Assembly (NCBI GenBank): GCA_023386635.1
Contig: JAEWJH010000128.1
Span: 1-16,089 of the forward strand
Source: Pseudomonadota bacterium
GTDB lineage: Bacteria; Pseudomonadota; Alphaproteobacteria; Rhizobiales; Xanthobacteraceae
Direction of reading: 5' to 3'
Length of the DNA: 16,089 bases
Shown: positions 1 through 7,063 of the stretch, one piece after another
Layout of the letters: each line of letters opens with the position of its first letter
How positions within the stretch are numbered: position 1 is the first letter of the stretch
The notes under the pieces: model-generated
Told to the model about the DNA's origin: nothing
Seen by the model: the letters and a program-made list of their open reading frames with translations, nothing else
Database searches by the model: none
Program-made: the position numbers and the translations under genes

Positions 1-93
1 TCCGGCCCGCACCCCGGTGCCATGCCTTGCGGCACCACCGACTGCTCCACTTCAAGAACGCCTCATGAAGCGCCCCTCGTGAACAGGACAGGG

Positions 94-114
94 ATAGGAT
101 TATAGGCATATAGG
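94..114 (+). repeat. Three octamer-spaced ATAGG repeats
   Basis: The pentamer ATAGG occurs at 94, 102 and 110, exactly 8 bases apart, in a purine- and AT-rich stretch just upstream of the exported protease-like gene. It lies in the expected leader or promoter region of that gene. The regular spacing is visible directly. A regulatory role is only a guess, and chance is possible in such a short low-complexity stretch. Confidence 0.4.
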
Positions 115-183
115 AAGAAAGTCAAGACATGGCTGGTCGGATTTGTACTTGGAGAGAAGCGCGCCTCTCGCATAGGATAGGGC

Positions 184-190
184 GGGGGAG
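184..190 (+). promoter_or_regulatory. Ribosome binding site deciding the start at 195
   Basis: A GGGGGAG stretch ends four bases before the ATG at 195. The upstream in-frame ATG at 129 has no comparable site. The 195 start also puts a signal peptide at the very N terminus, so both lines of evidence favour the shorter protein. Confidence 0.6.
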
Positions 191-194
191 AAAA

Positions 195-1307
195 ATGCTG
201 GGGCGCTCTTTCTTATTGCTTGGGGTGATGCTTTTTGCATCCGTTTCCGAAGCCGCAGAAATTATTGCCTTTCCGCTTACTCGCGAGGGCGAAGGCGGAA
301 TTATGATCGAAGGCGAACTCAAGGCCGGAGATGCCGATGTTTTCCGGATGAAGTTTGAGCCTTATTCCAGCGGCGTCATAATCCTCAACAGCCCTGGTGG
401 CATTTCCCAAGTCGGTATTGATATTGGTCGCGCAATACGCATGCGTGATTTCAAAACGTGGGTCCCAAGCGGGTCAACATGCGCTTCGGCATGCGCAATG
501 ATTTGGCTTGGTGGTCGGACGAGGCTTGTTGGTGAGCGGGGACGGATCGGATTTCATTCCGTTTATCGCTATGAGAACGGCGTGCCGGTAGAGGTAGGAT
601 CGGGAAATGCCGTTTTTGGCGCGTATCTCTCGCAACTTGGTCTTTCAGAGAAAGCAATTCGTTATTTAGCCAGCACGGAGCCTCGTTCCATGGCGTGGTT
701 GACGCCCGAATTGGCTGACGTTCTTGGAATTTCGATGGCTGTCTTCGATCCGGCATCGCCTCCGACTGCTTCGCGAACCACGGTTCCTTCGATAGACAGG
801 AGCGTTGCTCCTTCACAAGCGCCCGCGCCAAATCTGCGTTTTTCTTCGCTCGAAGTGCGCGCGCGTGAGTTTGTGCATGCGCTAAATTACTTAATTTCAG
901 GGCCTGACCAGAAGTTTTTGCCGATATTGAATGGACTTTATGCTGAAGAGATAAATTATTTTGGGAAGAGTTTGCCGCGGGATGAAGTGGTCGCGCAGAT
1001 AACAGCGTTTGTTGCGAGATGGCCAAGCCGTTCGTATTCATCGCGCCCCGACAAACTCAAGATTATTTGCGATGATCAGATTCTACGATGCAACATCGAC
1101 GGGCTTGTCGATTTTGATGCGCGAAGCTTCGATCGAAATCAGAGGTCTTATGGCGTTGCTACGTTCGAGTATGTGCTCGAATTCAAAACTGGAGCGAAAT
1201 GGCCAGTGATTGTGAAGGAGGGCGGCAAGGTAATGCAGCGCCAGATTGAGGCCATCAACCAGCGCCCGTCACCGCTGTCTAGGGGGAGGGATTTGTCGAT
1301 TCAATAA
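195..1307 (+). CDS. Exported ClpP-fold serine protease-like protein (COG3904-like)
   Basis: A 370-residue protein predicted to be exported and to act in the periplasm. A signal peptide fills about residues 1-20 (hydrophobic LLLGVMLFASVSEA). A ClpP/crotonase-like domain follows at about 25-200. It contains LNSPGG (oxyanion-type motif, about 65-70), CASACA with probable nucleophile Ser98, and GFHS with probable His121. I could not assign the third catalytic residue. After a Pro/Ser/Thr-rich linker (about 190-220), a C-terminal module at about 220-355 has the pattern YAEEINYFGK...ARWP with two cysteines (CDDQILRC). It looks like an NTF2-like domain seen in rhizobial secreted proteins, which is recalled and not searched. 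An in-frame ATG at 129 is rejected because the signal peptide and ribosome site fit 195. Base composition is clearly AT-richer than the rest (22 of 60 bases are G/C at 901-960), suggesting transfer. The natural substrate is unknown. Confidence 0.75.
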   Translation: MLGRSFLLLGVMLFASVSEAAEIIAFPLTREGEGGIMIEGELKAGDADVFRMKFEPYSSGVIILNSPGGISQVGIDIGRAIRMRDFKTWVPSGSTCASACAMIWLGGRTRLVGERGRIGFHSVYRYENGVPVEVGSGNAVFGAYLSQLGLSEKAIRYLASTEPRSMAWLTPELADVLGISMAVFDPASPPTASRTTVPSIDRSVAPSQAPAPNLRFSSLEVRAREFVHALNYLISGPDQKFLPILNGLYAEEINYFGKSLPRDEVVAQITAFVARWPSRSYSSRPDKLKIICDDQILRCNIDGLVDFDARSFDRNQRSYGVATFEYVLEFKTGAKWPVIVKEGGKVMQRQIEAINQRPSPLSRGRDLSIQ

Positions 1308-1321
1308 TGGTCTGATCGAGA

Positions 1322-1361
1322 TTTTCCAGGAACTATCGACGCTTCCCCCGACCCTGGAAAA
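1322..1361. repeat. Inverted repeat between protease-like gene and fumarase
   Basis: TTTTCCAGG (1322-1330) and CCTGGAAAA (1353-1361) are perfect 9-base inverted arms around a 22-base spacer. The element lies just after the stop at 1307 and before fumarase. No U-tract follows on either strand, so it is not a textbook terminator. It could be an operator, a weak terminator or an RNA stabiliser. Confidence 0.45.
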
Positions 1362-1422
1362 GCACTAAAAAGGGCCGTCGCGGCGCGTGTGCACCGCTTA
1401 AGCCCTTGAGAGTGCTGGCCAA

Positions 1423-3066
1423 ATGAACGCTCCTGTCGCCAATCCGCTGCCGTCCTATTCCCATTCGCCGCTGTTTCCGCTCGGCAAGGACACGACGCCG
1501 TATCGCCTGATCACCAGGGACGGGGTCAAGGTGGAGACGGTGATGGGCAAAGAGGTGATCACGGTCTCGCGCGAGGCGATGCGCGCGCTCGCCGAAGCCG
1601 CGTTCGTCGACATCAACCATCTGCTGCGGCCCGCGCATCTGCAGAGCCTGCGCAACATCATCGACGACGCGGAAGCGACCGGTAACGACAAGTTCGTGGC
1701 GTTCGATCTCCTCAAGAACGCCAACATCTCCGCCGGCGGCGTGCTGCCGATGTGCCAGGACACCGGCACCGCGATCATCATGGGCAAGAAGGGCCGGCTC
1801 GTCTGGACCGAGGGCGAGGACGAGGCCGCGCTGGCGCAAGGCGCGCGCGACGCCTACCTGAAAAAGAACCTGCGCTATTCGCAGCTCGCGCCGATCTCCA
1901 TGTTCGAGGAGAAGAACACCAAGTCGAACATGCCGGCGCAGGTTGAGATTTATGCGGAAGGCGACGACGCCTACAAGTTTCTCTTCATCGCCAAGGGCGG
2001 CGGCTCCGCCAACAAGACCTTCCTGTTCCAGGCGACGCCGTCGATCCTGACGCATGACAGGATGATCGCGTTCCTGAAGGAGAAGATCCTCACGCTCGGC
2101 ACCGCGGCGTGCCCCCCGTATCATCTTGCCATCGTCATCGGCGGCACCTCGGCGGAGATGACGCTCAAGACCGTGAAGCTCGCCTCGACCAAATATCTCG
2201 ACACGCTGCCGACCCAAGGGTCCGAAGGCGGGCACGCGTTCCGCGACCTCGCCATGGAAGCGGAAGTGCACAAGCTGACGCAGTCGCTCGGCGTCGGCGC
2301 GCAGTTTGGCGGCAAGTATTTCTGTCACGACGTGCGCGTGATCCGTCTGCCGCGTCATGGTGCGTCGCTGCCGATCGGGCTCGGCGTGTCGTGCTCGGCC
2401 GACCGGCAGGCCGTCGGCAAGATCACCCGGGATGGCGTGTTCCTCGAGGAACTGGAGCATAATCCGGCGCGCTTCCTGCCGGAAGTTGATCAGGAGAAGC
2501 TCGGCGGCCAGGTGGTGCAGATCGACCTGCGCAAGCCGATGAGCGAAATCCGCAAGCAGCTCTCGCAGTATCCGGTGAAGACGCGGCTCTCGCTGACCGG
2601 GCCGATGATCGTCGCGCGCGACCTCGCGCACGCCAAGCTGCGCGAGCGGCTGGAGCAGGGGCAGGAGTTCCCCGATTATTTCAAGAACCATCCGGTCTAT
2701 TACGCCGGCCCGGCGAAGACGCCGGAGGGCTATGCTTCCGGCTCGTTCGGCCCGACCACGGCGGGGCGCATGGATAGCTATGTCGATCAGTTCCAGGCGG
2801 CGGGCGGCTCCATGGTGATGGTCGCCAAGGGCAACCGCTCCGCGCAGGTGCGCGAGGCGTGCAAGAAGCATGGCGGCTTCTATCTCGGCTCGATCGGCGG
2901 CGCGGCGGCGAACCTCGCCGAACACTGCATCAAGAAGGTCGAGGTGCAGGAATATCCGGAACTCGGCATGGAAGCGATCTGGCGCATCGAGGTCGAGAAC
3001 TTCCCGGCGTTCATCATCATGGACGACAAGGGCAATGACTTCTTCCAGGAGTTGAACCTGGGTTGA
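1423..3066 (+). CDS. fumA: Fumarate hydratase class I, iron-sulfur type
   Basis: A 547-residue class I fumarase that interconverts fumarate and malate in the cytosolic TCA cycle, using an oxygen-sensitive [4Fe-4S] cluster. Length matches E. coli FumA/FumB (about 548). The three cluster cysteines of FumA (105, 224, 318) correspond to Cys111 (LPMCQDTGT), Cys230 (GTAACPPYH) and Cys324 (GVSCSADRQ), all with the same offset of six. Other conserved blocks are KGGGSANKTF (191-200), GGTSAEMTLK (240-249), the C-terminal beta-domain GPTTAGRMDSY (443-453) and VAKGNRS (467-473). The domain order is N-terminal alpha domain then C-terminal beta domain on a single chain, so this is not the two-subunit FumA/FumB form. 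The start is the first ATG with homology-like sequence, though the Shine-Dalgarno site is weak. It appears monocistronic, with non-coding flanks on both sides. Whether a class II FumC also exists cannot be seen here. Confidence 0.96.
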   Translation: MNAPVANPLPSYSHSPLFPLGKDTTPYRLITRDGVKVETVMGKEVITVSREAMRALAEAAFVDINHLLRPAHLQSLRNIIDDAEATGNDKFVAFDLLKNANISAGGVLPMCQDTGTAIIMGKKGRLVWTEGEDEAALAQGARDAYLKKNLRYSQLAPISMFEEKNTKSNMPAQVEIYAEGDDAYKFLFIAKGGGSANKTFLFQATPSILTHDRMIAFLKEKILTLGTAACPPYHLAIVIGGTSAEMTLKTVKLASTKYLDTLPTQGSEGGHAFRDLAMEAEVHKLTQSLGVGAQFGGKYFCHDVRVIRLPRHGASLPIGLGVSCSADRQAVGKITRDGVFLEELEHNPARFLPEVDQEKLGGQVVQIDLRKPMSEIRKQLSQYPVKTRLSLTGPMIVARDLAHAKLRERLEQGQEFPDYFKNHPVYYAGPAKTPEGYASGSFGPTTAGRMDSYVDQFQAAGGSMVMVAKGNRSAQVREACKKHGGFYLGSIGGAAANLAEHCIKKVEVQEYPELGMEAIWRIEVENFPAFIIMDDKGNDFFQELNLG

Positions 3067-3108
3067 GGGTTGCGCGGCCCTGTTGGGGGCTCGATCCCTC
3101 TCCACTCG

Positions 3109-3190
3109 GTCATGGCCGGGCTTGACCCGGCCATCCAACTTTTCAAGATGGATCACCGGGTCTCGCGCTGACGCGCGGCCCGGCGATGAC
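3109..3190. repeat. REP-like intergenic palindrome, copy 1
   Basis: The core ATGGCCGGG (3112-3120), loop CTTGA and CCCGGCCAT (3126-3134) is a perfect 9-base stem. The outer ends GTCAT (3109) and ATGAC (3186-3190) also pair. The first 28 bases match the element at 9630 at 24 positions. It lies between fumarase and the hydrolase and accounts for the spurious in-frame extension upstream of the hydrolase start. Such dispersed palindromes are common in Bradyrhizobium-like genomes (general knowledge, copy number not checked). Confidence 0.75.
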
Positions 3191-3205
3191 AGAGGAAATC
3201 AAACG

Positions 3206-4162
3206 ATGCTCCTGCGTTCGTCTGCGGCCATCCTGATCGGAACCATCATCGTGACCACGCCGCTTGCAACGTCCGCGCAAGCGCAAGCGCCTGCGGCAGC
3301 TGTCGCACCCGCCGCCATTCCGTCGTCCTGGCCGACGCTGCCGGAACTGCGGTTCGCGCCGATCCAGACGCCGGCGAATTTCCTCGGCGACCGCTGGAGC
3401 TATATGGAGCAGGGCCGCGCGGATGCTCCGCCGTTGCTGTTGCTGCACGGAGTCGGCGCCAATTCCATGCACTGGCGGTTCCAGTTCGCCGGACTGTCCG
3501 ACACGTTCCGCGTGATCGCCTGGAACGCGCCGGGCTATATGCTCAGCGATGGCTTCCGCACCGACGATCCGACCTGCAAGGATTACGCCGATGCGGTCGC
3601 GGATTTCCTCGGCGCGCTGAAGCTCGACAAGGTCAACATCGTCGGCAACTCGTTCGGCAGCCGCGTCGCGCAGTGCTTCGTCGTGCATTATCCGGAACGT
3701 GTCATCAAGCTGGCGATGACCGGTGCCGGCGCGGGACCGAAAGGCATGTCGGCCGAGCAGAAGGCGAAGATCATCGCCACGCGCGAGGCGCAGATCGGCA
3801 AGGGCGGCTACGCCTTCGGCGCGCGGGTCAATGCGCTGCTCGGCGCGAAGGCTGCGCCGGAACTGATCGCCATGGTGCAGGAGGTGGTGCGCGGCACCAA
3901 TCCGCGCGGCTTCATGCATGGCGTCAAGCTCGGCATGGCGGACGGCTACGATCCGCAGGCGGTGGCGGCGAAAGTGGCGATGCCGGTGCTGATGATCTCC
4001 GGTAACGAGGACCGCGTGAATCCGATCGACAAGAATGCCGATCTCATCCGGCAGGCGATGCCGAAGGCGAAGTTCGATCTGATCGAGGGTATCGGCCATC
4101 TGCCCGAGGTGGAATCCCCGGAGATGGTGAACCGCATCCTGCGCGATTTCTTCACGCGCTGA
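3206..4162 (+). CDS. Exported alpha/beta hydrolase
   Basis: A 318-residue alpha/beta-hydrolase-fold enzyme with a signal peptide at about 1-26 (hydrophobic core AILIGTIIVTT, then Ala-rich ATSAQA cleavage region), so probably periplasmic. The oxyanion motif LHGVG is at 80-84. The nucleophile elbow GNSFGS places Ser149. The acid is probably Asp269 (SGNEDRVNP) and the base His298 (EGIGHLPE). The cap region lies roughly at 170-250. I chose the ATG at 3206 because AGAGGA sits about nine bases upstream and the signal peptide begins there; the open frame back to 3083 is repeat-derived. The hydrolysed bond and substrate cannot be told from sequence; esterase, lactonase, C-C hydrolase and haloperoxidase-like activities all remain possible. 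It is flanked by a REP-like palindrome and a terminator, so it is likely a single-gene unit. Confidence 0.88.
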   Translation: MLLRSSAAILIGTIIVTTPLATSAQAQAPAAAVAPAAIPSSWPTLPELRFAPIQTPANFLGDRWSYMEQGRADAPPLLLLHGVGANSMHWRFQFAGLSDTFRVIAWNAPGYMLSDGFRTDDPTCKDYADAVADFLGALKLDKVNIVGNSFGSRVAQCFVVHYPERVIKLAMTGAGAGPKGMSAEQKAKIIATREAQIGKGGYAFGARVNALLGAKAAPELIAMVQEVVRGTNPRGFMHGVKLGMADGYDPQAVAAKVAMPVLMISGNEDRVNPIDKNADLIRQAMPKAKFDLIEGIGHLPEVESPEMVNRILRDFFTR

Positions 4163-4188
4163 TCTGTTTCTCATCAACGATTCTGTCG

Positions 4189-4219
4189 AGCGCCGCGATC
4201 CGCGCGGCGCTTTCTTTTT
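4189..4219 (+). terminator. Rho-independent terminator after the hydrolase
   Basis: The perfect 9-base stem AGCGCCGCG (4189-4197) and CGCGGCGCT (4203-4211) has loop ATCCG and is followed by TTCTTTTT. It starts 26 bases after the hydrolase stop. This is a canonical intrinsic terminator. Confidence 0.93.
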
Positions 4220-4563
4220 GTGCATGCGCCGCGCATTTGCGCTCGCAGTCGCGAGATATCATCGCGCTGCATCATTGGTCGCGCGTGCGCGAACGACGCC
4301 GTTACGAAGCGTCGCGATGCGCGATGCATTGAAATGCGTGCGGATGAATTCGCAATCGCTTGTCTTATGCGCTTTCGACTTTGGTCGAATGCGCCGCGCA
4401 TCGCGTGGCGAGGCCTTCTGCGCGTATTTTTCCGCATTGTGCAGCGCCGTTGATCGCTGCATTGAAAAAACCAATCACGACAAACGAAAGTCGGATTGAG
4501 TTGGCGATCCTCCTGATTGGATGATGGCAACAACGCAAAGAGATTGCGGCACGCGCGTGGCTC

Positions 4564-4590
4564 GGCTTCGCAAGGGGCCTGGCTTCGCAA
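4564..4590 (+). repeat. Direct repeat GGCTTCGCAA, 17-base period
   Basis: GGCTTCGCAA occurs at 4564-4573 and again at 4581-4590, about 90 bases before the binding-protein start. Two identical half-sites on nearly the same face of the DNA could bind a regulator of the importer. The repeat is visible; the function is inferred. Confidence 0.45.
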
Positions 4591-4670
4591 AGGTCGACAG
4601 TCCGGCGATCGACCAAACGGATCGGTGCGATGGTTCGGGAGCGCGAACGCACCACGCTTTTTTCATCATG

Positions 4671-4675
4671 GGAGG
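4671..4675 (+). promoter_or_regulatory. Ribosome binding site for the ABC binding protein
   Basis: A GGAGG core five bases before ATG 4681 favours this start over an in-frame ATG at 4630. The choice also leaves the Tat signal at its usual distance from the N terminus. Confidence 0.8.
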
Positions 4676-4680
4676 AACTG

Positions 4681-6027
4681 ATGTCCAACGACACACCAAA
4701 ATTGCCGAATCTGTCGCGCCGCACATTGCTGCAGGCCGGTGCCGGCGCTGCCGGCGGCGCGCTGCTGCCCGCGTTTTCATTCCCGGCCTTCGCGGCCGGT
4801 GACCATCCGGCGATCGGCACCTGGCCGGCCGGCTCGTCCGGCAACAGCGTCTCGCTCGGCGCCGCGGTGCCGCGCACCGGCACCTATGCGGTTCAGGGCG
4901 AGGACGAACTCAAGGGCTGGCAGCTCGCGGTCGAGCATCTCAACCAAGGCCACGAACTGGCCCGCAAGATTTCGCCGAAGACCAAGAAAGGCGTACTCGG
5001 CAAGGAAGTGAAGCTTCTCGTCGCCGACAGCGCCGCCAAGCCGAACGAAGCGGTTCAGGCGCAGCAGCGCTTCATCACCGAGAACAAGATCGTGTTGATG
5101 ACCGGCTCGACCTCGTCGGCGGTGGCGGTCGCGCTCAACAAGCTCGCCCAGCGCGAGAAGGTGCTCTACGTCGCCGGCATTTCCGGCTCGAACGACACCA
5201 CCGGCAAGGACTGCATGCGCTACGGCTTCCGCCAGAACTTCTTCGGTCAGACGGCGGCCGCGGCGATCGCGCCGGTGATGATCAAGCAGTTCGGCAAGAA
5301 CAAGAAAGCGGCGTATATGACGCCGGACTACACCTACGGTCACACTGTCACCAAGTCGATGCAGGAGGTGCTGGCCAAGGCCGGCTGGACGACGGTGACC
5401 AACCAGGTGTCGCCGCTCGGCGCGCCGGACTTCTCGTCCTACCTGCTCAACGTCGCCAACTCCGGCGCGGACGTGCTGATCAACGTCAACTGGGGTCACG
5501 ATGCGGTGCTGTCGATCCAGCAGGCCAAGCAGTTCGGCGTGCTCGACAAGATGAAGCTGGTCGTGCCGTACCAGATCCCGTTCCTGGCGCGCGAGACCGG
5601 TGGCCTGATGGAAGGCGTCTATGCCGCAACCGACTACTGGTGGACCATCGAGGACAAGTATCCGCTTGCCAAGATGTTCAACGAGGCGTTCGAGAAGAAG
5701 TTCGGCTACAAGCCGGAGTGGGGCGCGGAGAACGCCTATATCAGCTTCATCCACTGGGCCCGCATGGTGGAAGAGACCGGCAGCTTCTATCCGCCGGACA
5801 TCATCAAGACCTGGGAGAAGGGTGAGACGATTCCGTCGCTGGTCGGCGACGTCCACTATCGCCCGCAGGATCATCAGGCGATCCGCCCGGTGATCATCGT
5901 CAAGGGCAAGACCAAGAAAGAAATGAAGAACAAGGAAGACTGGTACGAGGTCGTGGAAATCGTGCCCGGCGAGGGCCTGATGCAGAAGCCGGATGAATTC
6001 GGCTGCAAGCTCGGCGACTACACCTGA
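4681..6027 (+). CDS. ABC importer periplasmic binding protein, branched-chain/amide type, Tat-exported
   Basis: A 448-residue periplasmic receptor of the type 1 (Peripla_BP_6, LivJ/AmiC/UrtA-like) family. It would capture a ligand for the permeases encoded next. A twin-arginine signal is clear: SRRTLLQ at residues 12-18, an Ala/Gly-rich hydrophobic stretch, and cleavage near AFA-A at about 38. The mature protein opens with the family-typical VSLGAAVPRTGTYA, then ELKGWQLAVEHLN. It also carries MTGSTSSAVAVAL (residues about 140-152), where the two-lobe fold binds the ligand's amino-acid-like head. At about 448 residues it is longer than LivJ (about 370), closer to amide or urea receptors. Tat export of such a receptor implies folding in the cytoplasm before export. 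The ligand is not determinable; amides, amino-acid derivatives and urea-like compounds are candidates. It heads the operon. Confidence 0.9.
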   Translation: MSNDTPKLPNLSRRTLLQAGAGAAGGALLPAFSFPAFAAGDHPAIGTWPAGSSGNSVSLGAAVPRTGTYAVQGEDELKGWQLAVEHLNQGHELARKISPKTKKGVLGKEVKLLVADSAAKPNEAVQAQQRFITENKIVLMTGSTSSAVAVALNKLAQREKVLYVAGISGSNDTTGKDCMRYGFRQNFFGQTAAAAIAPVMIKQFGKNKKAAYMTPDYTYGHTVTKSMQEVLAKAGWTTVTNQVSPLGAPDFSSYLLNVANSGADVLINVNWGHDAVLSIQQAKQFGVLDKMKLVVPYQIPFLARETGGLMEGVYAATDYWWTIEDKYPLAKMFNEAFEKKFGYKPEWGAENAYISFIHWARMVEETGSFYPPDIIKTWEKGETIPSLVGDVHYRPQDHQAIRPVIIVKGKTKKEMKNKEDWYEVVEIVPGEGLMQKPDEFGCKLGDYT

Positions 6028-6044
6028 TCGGGGGAGTTGACGGA

Positions 6045-6072
6045 CGCCGCGGAGATCAAAATCTCCGCGGCG
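6045..6072 (+). other. Strong intergenic hairpin between receptor and permease genes
   Basis: CGCCGCGGAGAT (6045-6056) pairs perfectly with ATCTCCGCGGCG (6061-6072) around loop CAAA, a 12-base stem. It starts 17 bases after the receptor stop. No U-tract follows, so full termination is unlikely. In several ABC operons such stems protect the receptor mRNA 3' end and give more receptor than permease; that role is inferred here. Confidence 0.75.
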
Positions 6073-6181
6073 CCTGCCTCCCGCCGATATGACCTGCATT
6101 TTTTCATGCGCACCGCCGCCGTGCCCTCAGCGGGCGTGACGGTGACCGCTTGTCCCAACTGACCACGTTTCGGGCGACGAC

Positions 6182-7057
6182 ATGATCAACTGGGCGAATC
6201 TGATTTCGCAAATGTTCAACGGGCTGGTGCTCGGCGCGCTGCTCGCTTTGATCTCCTCCGGTCTCACCATCATTTACGGCACGCTCGGCGTGCTCAATCT
6301 GGCGCATGGCGCGATGTTCATGCTCGGCGGCTATGCCGGCTACGTCGCGTATACTTACACGGAATCGTTCCTGGTCGCGGTCGCGGCCGGTTCGCTGTTC
6401 GTGATGGTGGTCGGCGTCATCATGGAGCGGGTGATCGTCCGCCATTTCTACGGCCGGCCGGACTCGGACCAGTTGCTGGTGACGTTCGGCATCGGCATCT
6501 GCTTCGTCGAGTTGGTGCGGTTCTGCTTCGGCTCGCTGTCGCTCACGGTACCGCCGCCGAAGCTGTTCGCCGGCATCACCTCGCTCGGCTTCATGTTCTA
6601 TCCGACCTATCGCCTCGCGGTTGTCGGCATCGTCGCGGTCGCGCTGCTGGTGCTGTTCGTCGTCCTCTACAAGACGCGGCTCGGCATGATCGTGCGCGCC
6701 GGTATCGAGGACTCGGTGATGGTCTCGTCGCTCGGCATCGACGTCTACAAGGTGTTCATGGTGGTGTTCGGCATCGGCGCGATGGCGGCCGGGTTCGCCG
6801 GCATCGTCAACGCCCCGGTGGTGTCGCTGACGCCGGATATGGGCGAGGCGATCTTGGTGCAGACCTTCGTCGTCGTCGTGATCGGCGGTGTCGGCTCGTT
6901 CCCAGGTGCGATCATCGGCGGTCTGATCGCCGGCGAGATCATCAGCATCACCTCCATGATCAACCCCGGCTATGCCTACGTCATGCTGTTCGCGGCGATG
7001 ACGCTGGTGCTGGTGCTGCGGCCGCGCGGACTGCTCGGCTCGGCGAGCCGAGAGTAG
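6182..7057 (+). CDS. ABC importer inner-membrane permease, LivH-like
   Basis: A 291-residue integral membrane permease of the branched-chain amino acid type (BPD_transp_2, LivH family), forming half of the inner-membrane channel. The sequence starts with a family-typical helix FNGLVLGALLALISSGLTII and GVLNLAHGAMFMLGGY (residues about 38-53). It has about eight hydrophobic segments and the conserved cytoplasmic loop RAGIEDSVMVSSLGID (about 171-186) that contacts the ATPase. It ends with the usual LRPRGLLG. Length matches LivH (about 300). The Shine-Dalgarno site is weak, and the gene is separated from the receptor gene by 154 bases that include a strong hairpin. The next gene starts 6 bases after its stop, so the two are co-transcribed. 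Confidence 0.93.
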   Translation: MINWANLISQMFNGLVLGALLALISSGLTIIYGTLGVLNLAHGAMFMLGGYAGYVAYTYTESFLVAVAAGSLFVMVVGVIMERVIVRHFYGRPDSDQLLVTFGIGICFVELVRFCFGSLSLTVPPPKLFAGITSLGFMFYPTYRLAVVGIVAVALLVLFVVLYKTRLGMIVRAGIEDSVMVSSLGIDVYKVFMVVFGIGAMAAGFAGIVNAPVVSLTPDMGEAILVQTFVVVVIGGVGSFPGAIIGGLIAGEIISITSMINPGYAYVMLFAAMTLVLVLRPRGLLGSASRE

Positions 7058-7063
7058 TCTGCA

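Larger units (their letters stand above)
4220..4680. other. Gene-free leader before the ABC importer operon
   Basis: About 460 bases with no convincing gene: the short open frames lack ribosome sites and protein-like composition. It is less GC-rich than its surroundings. It holds a small hairpin TTCGAC-TTTG-GTCGAA (4374-4389), the separated inverted pair CCAATCA (about 4468) and TGATTGG (about 4513), and a 10-base direct repeat (listed separately). The operon promoter and regulator sites most likely lie here, but I could not place a convincing -35/-10 pair. Confidence 0.5.

Noticed and set aside
16..36. Hairpin GGTGCC/GGCACC at the window start as a terminator
   Set aside because: The stem is only 6 bases and has no following T-run; it may be the end of an unseen upstream gene.
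451..1041. 196-codon minus-strand frame within the AT-rich protease-like gene
   Set aside because: It has no recognised domain or ribosome site, and the plus frame has signal peptide and catalytic motifs.
1333..3156. 607-codon open frame on the minus strand across fumarase
   Set aside because: It is antisense to a certain fumarase. Its product is low-complexity, rich in Arg, His and Glu, as expected from the opposite strand of GC-rich coding DNA.
3083..3205. N-terminal extension of the alpha/beta hydrolase
   Set aside because: It is translated REP-like palindrome; the signal peptide and ribosome site support 3206.
4218..4499. Short open frames in the importer leader
   Set aside because: No ribosome sites and no protein-like composition; two frames compete over the same bases.
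4560..4576. Possible sigma-54 promoter upstream of the importer
   Set aside because: TGGCTCG is present, but the TTGC part is not at the required spacing.
4777..6099. 440-codon minus-strand frame across the ABC receptor
   Set aside because: It is the shadow of a Tat-exported binding protein with clear family sequence.
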